In this document: one piece after another, positions 24,983 through 32,695 of the stretch
Layout: every line of letters begins with the position of its first letter
How positions within the stretch are numbered: the stretch's first letter is position 1
From: an uncultured Eubacteriales bacterium
GTDB lineage: Bacteria; Bacillota; Clostridia; Peptostreptococcales; Anaerovoracaceae
Direction: 5' to 3'
Length of the DNA stretch: 64,000 nucleotides
Assembly (NCBI GenBank): GCA_900320285.1
Contig: ONRQ01000001.1
Span: 1-64,000, forward strand
Made by a program: the position numbers and the translations under genes
The notes under the pieces: generated by a model
What the model saw: only the letters and a program-made list of their open reading frames with translations
Told to the model about the DNA's origin: nothing
The model's database searches: none

Positions 24983-25885
24983 TTAATTATCGTGCTCGTT
25001 CATCCACTTGATCAGCTCTACGCAGTAATCATCGTGTCTGTCTACGAAGCAAGTGTGTCTTGCTCTCTCCCAGAGGATCCATTTCGATCCTTTGATCCCA
25101 TCGTGCATTGTCTTTGCCACGAGAGGTGAGCAGAGGTCGGAAATACCGCTCATGATGAGCGAAGGTACTTCGATCTCACCGAGTCTGTCAATGTACTCGA
25201 AGTCCTTGAGTGTTCCTGTTGGAGCAAACTCGTTAGGGCCCCAGCCTTCAACGTAGGATTCAGCTCCGGACTTCTTAGGTCTCTTGCAGCATTCAGGAGC
25301 ATCCTCGCCGAGCCAGTAGTTGCAGTATCTGTCCATGTATTCATCAACAGCAGCCAGATAAGCCTCGCCTGTGAAGTCGCCTGTCTCAAGCGCGTGGTTG
25401 ATGGCATCCTGCATGTCCTGAGGCATCATCTTGATGCGGCGCAGTCCTTCTCTTTCCCAGAGGCTGCTTGACGGATGACCGCTTGAGATGATGAAGCTCT
25501 TTACGCCCTTTGTCTCTTCCTTATAGTCGATGCCGTAGCAGATCTGCATCATTCCGCCCCAGCTCTGACCGATGATATGGCATGTGTCGAGTCCGAGGTA
25601 ATCTCTCAGAGCAAAGAGTTCCTTCATCCATACTTCCTTGTTCCAGAGTTCTGGATGTCCGTCGAGATACGAATTGCCGCATCCGATCTGGTCATACATA
25701 ACGATCATTCTCTGGTCGTCGTCAGCTACGTTGTCAAGGACCTCGTAGTAGTTATGTGTCGATCCAGGTCCGCCGTGGAGGCAGATAAGAGGCGCCTTAC
25801 CGTTGTCCTTATACTCCTCGCCTACGATTCTGTAATAAGTCTGATATCCCATGAACGGCATATAGCCTTCTGTGATCTTAGCCAT
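24983..25885 (-). CDS. pip: Proline iminopeptidase (alpha/beta hydrolase, S33)
   Basis: 300 residues. The motifs of S33 proline iminopeptidases are in order: HGGPGSTHNYY (oxyanion loop), MYDQIGCGNS, GQSWGGMMQICYG with the nucleophile Ser, a catalytic Asp near SGISDLCSP, and the catalytic His in ARHTCFVDRHDDY near the C-terminus. It removes N-terminal proline from peptides in the cytoplasm. ATG at 25885 follows AAAGGAAA. It starts 22 bp after the Xaa-Pro dipeptidase gene and belongs to the unit controlled from 27041. Some relatives act on hydroxyproline or other residues, so the exact specificity is open. Confidence 0.92.
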   Translation of the reverse strand: MAKITEGYMPFMGYQTYYRIVGEEYKDNGKAPLICLHGGPGSTHNYYEVLDNVADDDQRMIVMYDQIGCGNSYLDGHPELWNKEVWMKELFALRDYLGLDTCHIIGQSWGGMMQICYGIDYKEETKGVKSFIISSGHPSSSLWEREGLRRIKMMPQDMQDAINHALETGDFTGEAYLAAVDEYMDRYCNYWLGEDAPECCKRPKKSGAESYVEGWGPNEFAPTGTLKDFEYIDRLGEIEVPSLIMSGISDLCSPLVAKTMHDGIKGSKWILWERARHTCFVDRHDDYCVELIKWMNEHDN

Positions 25886-25907
25886 TTCAGTTTCCTTTCC
25901 GATTAGA

Positions 25908-27002
25908 TTATTCTCCGTCAGGTACTACAATGATTTCATCCTTAGGATATACGTTGAGTCTCTCGCATCCGTCCTCAGTGATAAGAACGATGTCCTCGAT
26001 ACGAACGCCGATGCCCTCGTCATAGATGTAGATACCAGGCTCTACCGAGAAGCACTGTCCTACTTCGATGATCTCATCGTTTACAAGCGAAACATCGCCT
26101 ACCTCGTGGTCTTCAAGACCGATCGAGTGACCTGTTCTGTGAGTGAAGTACTCGCCGAAGCCCTTCTCTGTGATGTAGTCTCTGCATGCCTTGTCGACAT
26201 CGCTCATCTTGTTGCCAGGCTTAGCCATCTCGATACCTCTCTTGTTGGCTTCGAGTACAACGTTGTAGATCTCTTTCTGTCTCTCACTGACTTCGCCGAT
26301 GAAGACTGTTCTGGTCATGTCAGAAGCATAGTTCTTCCACATTCCGCCGATATCAAGGATAACGCAGTCGCCGTGCTTGCCCTTGCTGTCATCAGTGATG
26401 TGATGAGGATCAGCAGCACCCTTTGCATAAGCAGTGATAGGATCGAACGAAGGACCGCTGAAGCCCTCTTCCTTGAGGAGCTCGAGGCACTTTGCGTTGA
26501 GTTCCTTCTCTGAAAGTCCCTTTACGACCCATGGGATGAGCTTGTCCATTACCTTGTCGAGCTTGGCACCGGACTCTCTCATTGCCTGCTTTTCGCCCTC
26601 GTCCTTGATCTGACGTACCTTGTCAACGATGACGGATCCGTTGCGGTATTCGCTGCCGCCGCCGAGTTCCTGAAGTCTCAGAAGGAACTTAGCCGGCCAG
26701 TTCTTGTCTACTCCGATAGGAGCATCCTTTTCAACGTACTGAGCGAGAACCTCTACTCCGTCCTCTACATCGTCATAATATGTGATAGGAGCTCCGAGAT
26801 CATCATTCTGCGGGAACAGTTTGTTGATAACGAAGTGGTCATTGCCGTTTACATTGATGTACAGAGCGTGGAATCTTTCACCAGGAAGGATCCAGTGTCC
26901 TGTAAGATAGAAGATTGCTACAGGGTCGGAAATGATCATCTGAGGCATTCCCTGCTCCTGCATCTTAGCCTTAATTCTATTAAGTTTACCTGTGTCCATC
27001 AT
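25908..27002 (-). CDS. Xaa-Pro dipeptidase/aminopeptidase, M24B small type
   Basis: 364 residues. The N-terminal creatinase-like domain (about 1-125) precedes the metallopeptidase domain with the dinuclear metal ligands in VILDIGGMWKNYASDMTRT, HRTGHSIGLEDHEVGD, SVEPGIYIYDEGIGVRIED. This PepQ/YpdF-like group cleaves Xaa-Pro dipeptides or N-terminal residues before proline. Adjacent ATGs at 27002 and 26999 follow GAGG; the second has better spacing. It is the first gene of the unit pepQ-like, pip, yitT, yitT, and has the perfect 14-bp palindrome upstream. Confidence 0.9.
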   Translation of the reverse strand: MMDTGKLNRIKAKMQEQGMPQMIISDPVAIFYLTGHWILPGERFHALYINVNGNDHFVINKLFPQNDDLGAPITYYDDVEDGVEVLAQYVEKDAPIGVDKNWPAKFLLRLQELGGGSEYRNGSVIVDKVRQIKDEGEKQAMRESGAKLDKVMDKLIPWVVKGLSEKELNAKCLELLKEEGFSGPSFDPITAYAKGAADPHHITDDSKGKHGDCVILDIGGMWKNYASDMTRTVFIGEVSERQKEIYNVVLEANKRGIEMAKPGNKMSDVDKACRDYITEKGFGEYFTHRTGHSIGLEDHEVGDVSLVNDEIIEVGQCFSVEPGIYIYDEGIGVRIEDIVLITEDGCERLNVYPKDEIIVVPDGE

Positions 27003-27040
27003 ATTACCTCGTAAATAATAATAAATGAGTTAGTTGGCTG

Positions 27041-27081
27041 TAGACCGCGGTCTATTCCGCAGTCTTGACGCCATGATTATA
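27041..27081 (-). promoter_or_regulatory. Promoter and perfect regulon palindrome of the dipeptidase-pip unit
   Basis: TAGACCGCGGTCTA (27041-27054) is a perfect 14-bp palindrome. On the minus strand it is preceded by GCGGAA, the half-site extension. TATAAT (27076-27081, minus) is the -10 element; the -35 is weak. The operator lies in the first transcribed bases. The rest of the gap to 27243 is A/T-rich without a gene. Confidence 0.85.
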
Positions 27082-27243
27082 TTCCCTTTGAGCAGCTAAT
27101 AAAACCCCTTTTGTCGATTTTTTGTCAATCTTACAGTGCTTTTTTATTCAGCCAGCACGCCTATTTGTTCTCAAAAACAAATTCTTTATTTAAATTTAAA
27201 ATTTGCAACAATTTGGAAAAAACACATATAACTTCGGTTACAA

Positions 27244-27284
27244 AGAACAGCCCTGCAACGGTCGTCCCGCTGCAGGGCTGTTCT
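27244..27284. terminator. Terminator of hypD
   Basis: AGAACAGCCCTGCA (27244-27257) and TGCAGGGCTGTTCT (27271-27284) form a 14-bp stem, 23 bp after the hypD stop. Confidence 0.85.
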
Positions 27285-27307
27285 TCTCCTGTTAAGGATA
27301 AATCGTA

Positions 27308-29680
27308 TTAGAAACTCTGTGCTGTTCTGTTGATGATCTCGTTCTGGAGCTCCTCGTCGAGGTTCCTGAAGTAATCAGAATATCCCGCAACACGAACGAT
27401 CAGGTCCTTGTAATCGTCAGGATGCTTCTGCGCCTCAAGCAGAGTCTCCTTATCGAATACGTTGAACTGAATGTGATGGCCGTCCATCGCGAAGTAGCTC
27501 CTGATAAGGCTTGCGAGGTTCTCAAGGCCTGTATCGCCTGCGATGGCACTCGGAGTGAACTTCTGATTAAGGAGCGTTCCGCCTGTCGAGCAGTGGTCCA
27601 TCTTGGCACAGCTCTTGATAACTGCGGTAGGGCCGTTCGTATCTGCGAACTTCTCAGGCGAGATTCCCTCAGATACAGGCTTTTTTGCAAGTCTGCCGTT
27701 TGCAGTAGCTCCGATGACCTCACCGAAGTAGATGTGGCATGTCGTAGGCAGCATGTCTACATGATACTGTCCGCCGCTCATCGTCGGTCTTCCGGTGACT
27801 TCATCTCTGTACAGTTCGAAAACAGACTTCATGATGTCGTCCGCGTAGTCGTCATCATTTCCGTACTTAGGGGTCTTGTTCTGCACCATGTTGAGTATGG
27901 CCTCATGACCCAGGAAATTGTCGTCCATGGCCTCGATGAGTTCCTTCATGGTGAAGTTCTTCTTATCGAATACATTGTATTTGATAGCAGCGAGGCAGTC
28001 TGTGACTGTGCCGATTCCAACACCCTGGATGTATCTTGTGTTGTATCTCGAACCGCCGTTGTTGTAGTCCTTGCCCTTGCTGATGCAGTCATTGGTAACG
28101 ATCGACAGGCAAGGTGCAGGCATGTAATTGGCGTAGAGCTTCTCGATAACGTTGTTGCCGCGTATCTTCACATCCACCATGTGATGGAGCTGCTTTGCAA
28201 ATGCATCAAAGAGTTCTTCATAAGTGTTGAAGTCCCATGCATATCCGGTTTCAGGTCCGAGCTGCTTGCCGGACTGGTTGTCGAATCCGTTATAAAGAGT
28301 AAGCTGAAGGATCTTAGGGATGTTGAGGTATCCTGTCAGGATGTATGCCTCATTGCCCCAGCTTCCTGTCTCTACGCATCCTGAGGATCCGCCCTGTCTT
28401 GCATCGTCAAGAGTCTTTCCTGCATTCAGCAGTTCCTGTACGATCTCATCGGTGTTGTAGAAAGCCGGCTGTCCCCAGCCCTTTCTGGATATCTCGCAGG
28501 CTCTTTTGAGGAACTTGTGAGGAGTCTTTTTGCTGATCTGAACGTTCGAGTTAGGCTGTACCAGTCTCATCTCATCCATGCAGTCGAGGATAAGGTAGCT
28601 GACAGCGTTGACGCCGTTTGTGCCGTCCTCTTTGATGCCGCCGGTGTTGATGTTGGCGAAGTCTGTGTATGTGCCGCTCTCTCTGAGCGTTACTCCAACC
28701 TTTACAGGAGCAGGCTGGTTATTGAACTTTACCCACAGGCACTCAAGAAGCTCAAGAGCTTTCTCATCGTCGAGTATGCCGTCTTCAACATCCTTCTCGT
28801 AATATGGGATGAGGTGCTGGTCGAGTCTTCCCGGGCTGAACGCGTCCCAAGGGTTGAGCTCTGTGGTAACAGCAAGGTGTGTGAACCAGTAGAGCTGTAT
28901 CGCCTGCCAGAATGTCTCAGGCTTGTGAGCAGGAATCACGTCGAGGTTCTTTACCATCTGCTCCAGTTCTGCCTTGCGCACCTGATCATCGCATTTTTCA
29001 GCTTCTTCCTTCAGAAGCTTCTGATATCTCTTTCCGAGAGTCATTACTGCGTCGCAGTCGATCAGCATTGCCTCGAGCTCATCCTTCTTACCGAGCGCTT
29101 CAGGATCGTTCATGAAATCCAGCGAATCTAAAGCTGCCTGTATTTCTTCTTTATAGTCAGCATATCCCTTGGTGAATACGTTCTTTCCTCCGCATGTATG
29201 GCCAGGGCCTCTCTGTTCCATAAACTCTGTGAACATGCCGGCTCTGTAGCATTTCTTCCACTCATGTGTCATGCTCGAGAGCAGCTTGTCTCTCATGGAT
29301 TTTCCATTCCAGAACGGAATGATGATATCTTCCTGATCCTTGAGATCCTGACTGGTGACAGTATAGTTGACGACCTTTCTGTCGTTCATGATATACATGT
29401 CCTCAAGGGTGTGGCATGTGAGCTCAGGGAACGTAGGTGAAGACTGAGGATCCTTGCCCTTCTCACCGACGATAAGCTCTCCCTCTCCGAGGTAAAGAGT
29501 CTTTTTGCTGAAGTACTCTTTGAGCACCATGGCTCTGAGTACAGGAAGGGATACCTTGCCCTCATACTTTTTGTAGACTTCCGTCTCGATCTTCGCTCTT
29601 TCGAGGTCGATGTGAGGCTGTGTCTCCATGCTCACCTTTCTGAGAGCCTTTATCCTTGCATTCATTCCGCGTTCTTCCAT
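27308..29680 (-). CDS. hypD: trans-4-hydroxy-L-proline dehydratase (glycyl radical enzyme)
   Basis: 790 residues, the usual length for HypD. The catalytic core is intact: thiyl-radical Cys435 and general base Glu437 in GGSSGCVETGS, and the glycyl radical site Gly766 in RVAGYSDYF near the C-terminus. These fall one position after Cys434/Glu436/Gly765 as I recall them for Clostridioides difficile HypD, and long blocks look the same (VKFNNQPAP, GWGQPAFYNT, GSRYNTRYIQGVGIGT, MLPTTCHIYFGE). It dehydrates trans-4-hydroxyproline to pyrroline-5-carboxylate, strictly anaerobically. ATG at 29680 follows GGAGG. It lies 50 bp after hypE in one unit. The diol dehydratase and choline lyase branches are less likely because of the match over the whole length. 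Confidence 0.95.
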   Translation of the reverse strand: MEERGMNARIKALRKVSMETQPHIDLERAKIETEVYKKYEGKVSLPVLRAMVLKEYFSKKTLYLGEGELIVGEKGKDPQSSPTFPELTCHTLEDMYIMNDRKVVNYTVTSQDLKDQEDIIIPFWNGKSMRDKLLSSMTHEWKKCYRAGMFTEFMEQRGPGHTCGGKNVFTKGYADYKEEIQAALDSLDFMNDPEALGKKDELEAMLIDCDAVMTLGKRYQKLLKEEAEKCDDQVRKAELEQMVKNLDVIPAHKPETFWQAIQLYWFTHLAVTTELNPWDAFSPGRLDQHLIPYYEKDVEDGILDDEKALELLECLWVKFNNQPAPVKVGVTLRESGTYTDFANINTGGIKEDGTNGVNAVSYLILDCMDEMRLVQPNSNVQISKKTPHKFLKRACEISRKGWGQPAFYNTDEIVQELLNAGKTLDDARQGGSSGCVETGSWGNEAYILTGYLNIPKILQLTLYNGFDNQSGKQLGPETGYAWDFNTYEELFDAFAKQLHHMVDVKIRGNNVIEKLYANYMPAPCLSIVTNDCISKGKDYNNGGSRYNTRYIQGVGIGTVTDCLAAIKYNVFDKKNFTMKELIEAMDDNFLGHEAILNMVQNKTPKYGNDDDYADDIMKSVFELYRDEVTGRPTMSGGQYHVDMLPTTCHIYFGEVIGATANGRLAKKPVSEGISPEKFADTNGPTAVIKSCAKMDHCSTGGTLLNQKFTPSAIAGDTGLENLASLIRSYFAMDGHHIQFNVFDKETLLEAQKHPDDYKDLIVRVAGYSDYFRNLDEELQNEIINRTAQSF

Positions 29681-29730
29681 TTTATGCCTCCGTTATAGCC
29701 TGTTGTGATCTGATTATATCTTCTATATTA

Positions 29731-30642
29731 TTATCCGCCGATTTTTACATTCGTGTATCCGGCATTGTTCCACTGCTTTACAAAGCCTTCCATCTCTTCG
29801 TCAGTCGGCGTCGTAAGATCTGCCGCCTGATATTCGCGTCCGAGCTTGCCGTATTTATGAGAACCGGTACTGTGGTACGGCAGAAGGTTCACCTGTACCG
29901 GGACTATACCGTTCTCTTTGAGGAAATCCATTATTGCCGCCATAGACTCCTCGTCGCCGTTCACCTCTTTTACGGTCGGGATCCTTATGTAAATCCTCGC
30001 TCCGGCCTTTGCGATGCCTTTGAGATTATCAAGTATTACATTATTGTCCATGCCGATGTATTTTTTATGTTTTTCGTGGTCCATGACCTTTATATCATAG
30101 AGCCATGTATGAACATATGGAAGCAGCGCCTCGTAATGGCTGTACGGCGCCTGTCCGCAGGTATCTATGGCAACATCGATACCCTCTCTGTGAAGAGCTT
30201 TTACAAGAGCGAGTATATAGTCAATATCCATTGCCATGACCTCGCCGCCCGACAGAGTTACTCCGCCATGCGAATTCTCGTAAAACATCTGATCCTGCAG
30301 ACATATCTTTACAAGCTCTTTGACCGTATAGTCTCTGCCCACAAGTGTTCTGATGTTACCGAGACATACATCCGCGCATCTGCCGCACACTATGCATTTG
30401 TCCCTGTCTATAACGGCTTTGTGATCTTCATCATAGGATATGGCATCAGCCGGACATGCATCCTCGCAGCGTCTGCAGCCGGTGCATTTTGCCGTGTCGA
30501 CCTGGAGTTCAGGCTCAAAACGCTGTGTCTCCGGATTGTGGCACCACCAGCATCTGAGATGGCAGCCCTTGAAAAACACTGTCGTCCTTATTCCGTCCCC
30601 GTCATGTATTGAATATTTCTGTATATTCGTAACTGCGTGCAT
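29731..30642 (-). CDS. hypE: HypD activase, radical SAM glycyl-radical-enzyme activating enzyme
   Basis: 303 residues. The radical SAM cluster motif CxxxCxxC is at Cys27, Cys31, Cys34 (KGCHLRCWWCHNPE). It is followed by an inserted ferredoxin-like domain with two 4Fe-4S motifs (CTGCRRCEDACP and CIVCGRCADVC, about residues 53-92), typical for this activase group. GGVTLSGGE in the TIM-barrel core binds SAM. It makes the glycyl radical on HypD Gly766 by hydrogen abstraction. It is the first gene of the hypE-hypD unit, with the regulon palindrome 40 bp upstream of its ATG. The ribosome site is weak. Confidence 0.95.
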   Translation of the reverse strand: MHAVTNIQKYSIHDGDGIRTTVFFKGCHLRCWWCHNPETQRFEPELQVDTAKCTGCRRCEDACPADAISYDEDHKAVIDRDKCIVCGRCADVCLGNIRTLVGRDYTVKELVKICLQDQMFYENSHGGVTLSGGEVMAMDIDYILALVKALHREGIDVAIDTCGQAPYSHYEALLPYVHTWLYDIKVMDHEKHKKYIGMDNNVILDNLKGIAKAGARIYIRIPTVKEVNGDEESMAAIMDFLKENGIVPVQVNLLPYHSTGSHKYGKLGREYQAADLTTPTDEEMEGFVKQWNNAGYTNVKIGG

Positions 30643-30681
30643 GAGAATTTTCTATTCCTTATACTAATTGTAACTGCGTTT

Positions 30682-30737
30682 TAGACCGCAGTCTAATCAT
30701 TGCGTTTATTATATCCAACCTGACAATTAATTATCAA
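30682..30737 (-). promoter_or_regulatory. Promoter and regulon palindrome of hypE-hypD
   Basis: TAGACCGCAGTCTA (30682-30695) differs by one base from the perfect palindrome and is flanked by a GCG half-site (30676-30678). On the minus strand a strong promoter lies just upstream: TTGATA, 18 bp, TATAAT (30708-30713). The operator begins 12 bp after the -10 box, over the start of transcription. Confidence 0.85.
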
Positions 30738-30770
30738 TATAATTAATCAAAAAAATAATATCCTGACAAA

Positions 30771-30814
30771 AAAAAACACGCATGCATCCTGTTAAAGCTC
30801 ATGCGTGTTTTTTT
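30771..30814. terminator. Terminator after the tetR gene
   Basis: ACACGCATG (30776-30784) and CATGCGTGT (30800-30808) with A/T tracts on both outer sides, so it can work in both directions. It ends tetR transcription before the hypE promoter. Confidence 0.9.
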
Positions 30815-30817
30815 TCA

Positions 30818-31390
30818 CTACTTTTTGAGACCCTTCATCATTATCGGAAACAGCGCCTTGCTGTATATCCCGAGATCAAAGCTGCCGTTGTTCATGCACC
30901 ATTCTGTTATGAGCGCTCTCTCTCCCATGGTGAAAAACTTTACCATTTCGCTCACCGACATCTCCTCTGTCAGCTCACCTGTTTTTCTGCCATCTTCCAT
31001 TATCTTTTCGATATAACTGAAGTAGTAGCGGTTCCGGTCTAGCAGGCTCGATCCGGTCTCTTTTATGATCTGAGCGGAATAAAGATAGGAGAACAGTCTG
31101 TAGTCTATATTCCTCTGGATGAATTCATGCACTTCGTAGTTGACCCACATCAGCTTATCGAAAGCGCTCATTCCTTCAGGTTCTTCATTCCTGAGCCTTT
31201 CATATTCGCGATCGAGTATCTCAGACAACGTATCCAGGAGATTATCCTTGCTCCTGAAATAATAGTAAAAAGTTCCCTTTGATATGTCCGCCTTATTGAT
31301 TATGTCGTTGATGGTCGTTTCTCCGAATCCTTTCTCATGGAATAACTCCCACGAAGCATCTATGATTTTTTCCCTTATATCTGAAGCCAT
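30818..31390 (-). CDS. TetR-family regulator, likely controller of the proline/hydroxyproline regulon
   Basis: 190 residues. Helix-turn-helix at about 22-50 (TTINDIINKADISKGTFYYYFRSKDNLL), then an all-helical ligand domain. TetR proteins are dimeric repressors that bind palindromes of about 14-20 bp over promoters and let go when a small ligand binds. It is the only regulator inside the 14.1-31.4 kb block, and the 14-bp palindrome appears at five promoters of that block, so it is the natural candidate. No copy was seen upstream of tetR itself. The inducer could be hydroxyproline, proline, pyrroline-5-carboxylate or a peptide. ATG at 31390 follows GGTGAGG. Confidence 0.85.
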   Translation of the reverse strand: MASDIREKIIDASWELFHEKGFGETTINDIINKADISKGTFYYYFRSKDNLLDTLSEILDREYERLRNEEPEGMSAFDKLMWVNYEVHEFIQRNIDYRLFSYLYSAQIIKETGSSLLDRNRYYFSYIEKIMEDGRKTGELTEEMSVSEMVKFFTMGERALITEWCMNNGSFDLGIYSKALFPIMMKGLKK

Positions 31391-31563
31391 TTCCTCACCC
31401 TTTGCTGCCGATAAATTAATACTCCCTCTTCAGGAACCCCTCCGGTTATCCTGACAATTAAATAATATAGTAACATTGTAAAAGTTTTCAGACAACAAAA
31501 AACATTCTTTTCGGTCTTCTTCCAGGGCACACGGTTCTTACTGTGTTCAGATGAAAGGACGCC

Positions 31564-31674
31564 TCATATCACAAGCAAATCAGTAAATTTTGCGGCTTTA
31601 CTGTTTCCGCTCAGAGCATATGGCCCGACAGCTGTCACTTTATATTTTATCTTTCCTGGATATGTTTGTCCATT
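31564..31674 (-). pseudogene. Possible remnant of a surface-protein C-terminus
   Basis: Read on the minus strand this gives GQTYPGKIKYKVTAVGPY, then ALSGNSKAAKFTDLLVI and a stop. That resembles the last strand of a fibronectin-III or Ig-like repeat of a surface protein. No start codon or ribosome site precedes it and the frame upstream is closed. The 366-bp gap between tetR and the lysozyme-like gene holds nothing else I recognise. Confidence 0.35.
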
Positions 31675-31757
31675 TCACTTCATGAACGCCCACCGTAAGA
31701 CGGGATCGCTTCTTTTTATTGCCTGAAGGTTGAAAATTCAACGCTTTATATGATAAT

Positions 31758-32645
31758 TTGATTATGATTGTGGCTATAAGATCAAAAGAGGTAATTATCA
31801 TCGATAACGAACAGGAAAACTTAAGGCCAAAACACTCAAAGGCGGATAGCGCAAATCCTAAACATATCAGGAAAGAAAGCTTACAGCCTAAACATGTCAA
31901 GGCGGAAAACCGAAGGCCTAAGATACTTAGGACAATAATCGCGGTCGAGCTGATATCAGTGATACTTGCCTGTGGCTTTATATACAGGCTCTGGTGTCAC
32001 AATTTTGAAGTGCGTATTTTCGGTAAGGTCTGTTCAGTCACTCTTGCAAGCGCATCCGAGTCCATGAACGATCATACTCATATTATTACAAAAACTTATA
32101 TGGAAAGCGTCGCCGAAGAAGTATTCGAATACGTGTGGACAACTGAAAAAATCGAATACAGGACAGGTGCTGACATGTCATATAAAAGTGCCGGCAAGCT
32201 TGACAAAGACAAGATGATAAGGCGCACAGGCATCACTCATAACGGCTGGAGCCGCATCGTTGTGGACGATAAAGAATACTACATTCCGGGAGATAAGCTT
32301 TCGGCCGATATTCCGGAGGGATTGCCGATAGCAGATGGCATCAAGGGTGAATACCAGAAGTACGCCCTCTCGCTTCTGCCTGATTTCGGATGGGACAGTT
32401 CGGAACTGGAGCCTCTGATATACCTGTGGAACAGGGAGTCAGGCTGGAATCCGAATTCACACAATAAGCGCAGCGGAGCTCATGGTATCCCGCAGGCTCT
32501 GCCGGGTTCAAAGATGGCTTCCGAAGGAAGCGACTATTACACCAATCCGGAGCCGCAGATAAGATGGGGGCTTAAGTACATAGCCCGCAGGTATGGTTCT
32601 CCATCCAACGCATGGGCACATTTCCAGTCCAGAGGCTGGTACTAG
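31758..32645 (+). CDS. Exported lysozyme/transglycosylase-like protein
   Basis: Up to 295 residues. Residues 20-55 carry three degenerate repeats of the form (L/N)xPKHxxKA/E, then a membrane helix or signal anchor (about 57-80), an SH3-like region (about 125-185: EYRTGADMSYKSAGKL to YYIPGDKL) and a C-terminal transglycosylase-like domain (about 205-295) with LIYLWNRESGWNPNSHNK, GAHGIPQALPG and a terminal YGSPSNAWAHFQSRGWY. The Glu in NRESGW is the likely catalytic acid. Probably anchored by its N-terminus and acting on peptidoglycan outside. The start is uncertain: the ATG at 31758 lacks a ribosome site, while AAAGAGG lies at 31785-31791, before ATT/ATC codons only. Confidence 0.75.
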   Translation: MIMIVAIRSKEVIIIDNEQENLRPKHSKADSANPKHIRKESLQPKHVKAENRRPKILRTIIAVELISVILACGFIYRLWCHNFEVRIFGKVCSVTLASASESMNDHTHIITKTYMESVAEEVFEYVWTTEKIEYRTGADMSYKSAGKLDKDKMIRRTGITHNGWSRIVVDDKEYYIPGDKLSADIPEGLPIADGIKGEYQKYALSLLPDFGWDSSELEPLIYLWNRESGWNPNSHNKRSGAHGIPQALPGSKMASEGSDYYTNPEPQIRWGLKYIARRYGSPSNAWAHFQSRGWY

Positions 32646-32695
32646 TAACAGTTTTAAGTACCACTTATTAGTTATATAGAACGGAGCAAAGCGAG

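Noticed and set aside
27422..28384. 320-codon plus-strand frame opposite hypD
   Set aside because: It lies wholly antisense to a conserved enzyme with intact motifs and has no start signals or family features.
31391..31460. Copy of the regulon palindrome at the tetR promoter
   Set aside because: No sequence close to TAGACCGCGGTCTA was found there, so autoregulation is not claimed.
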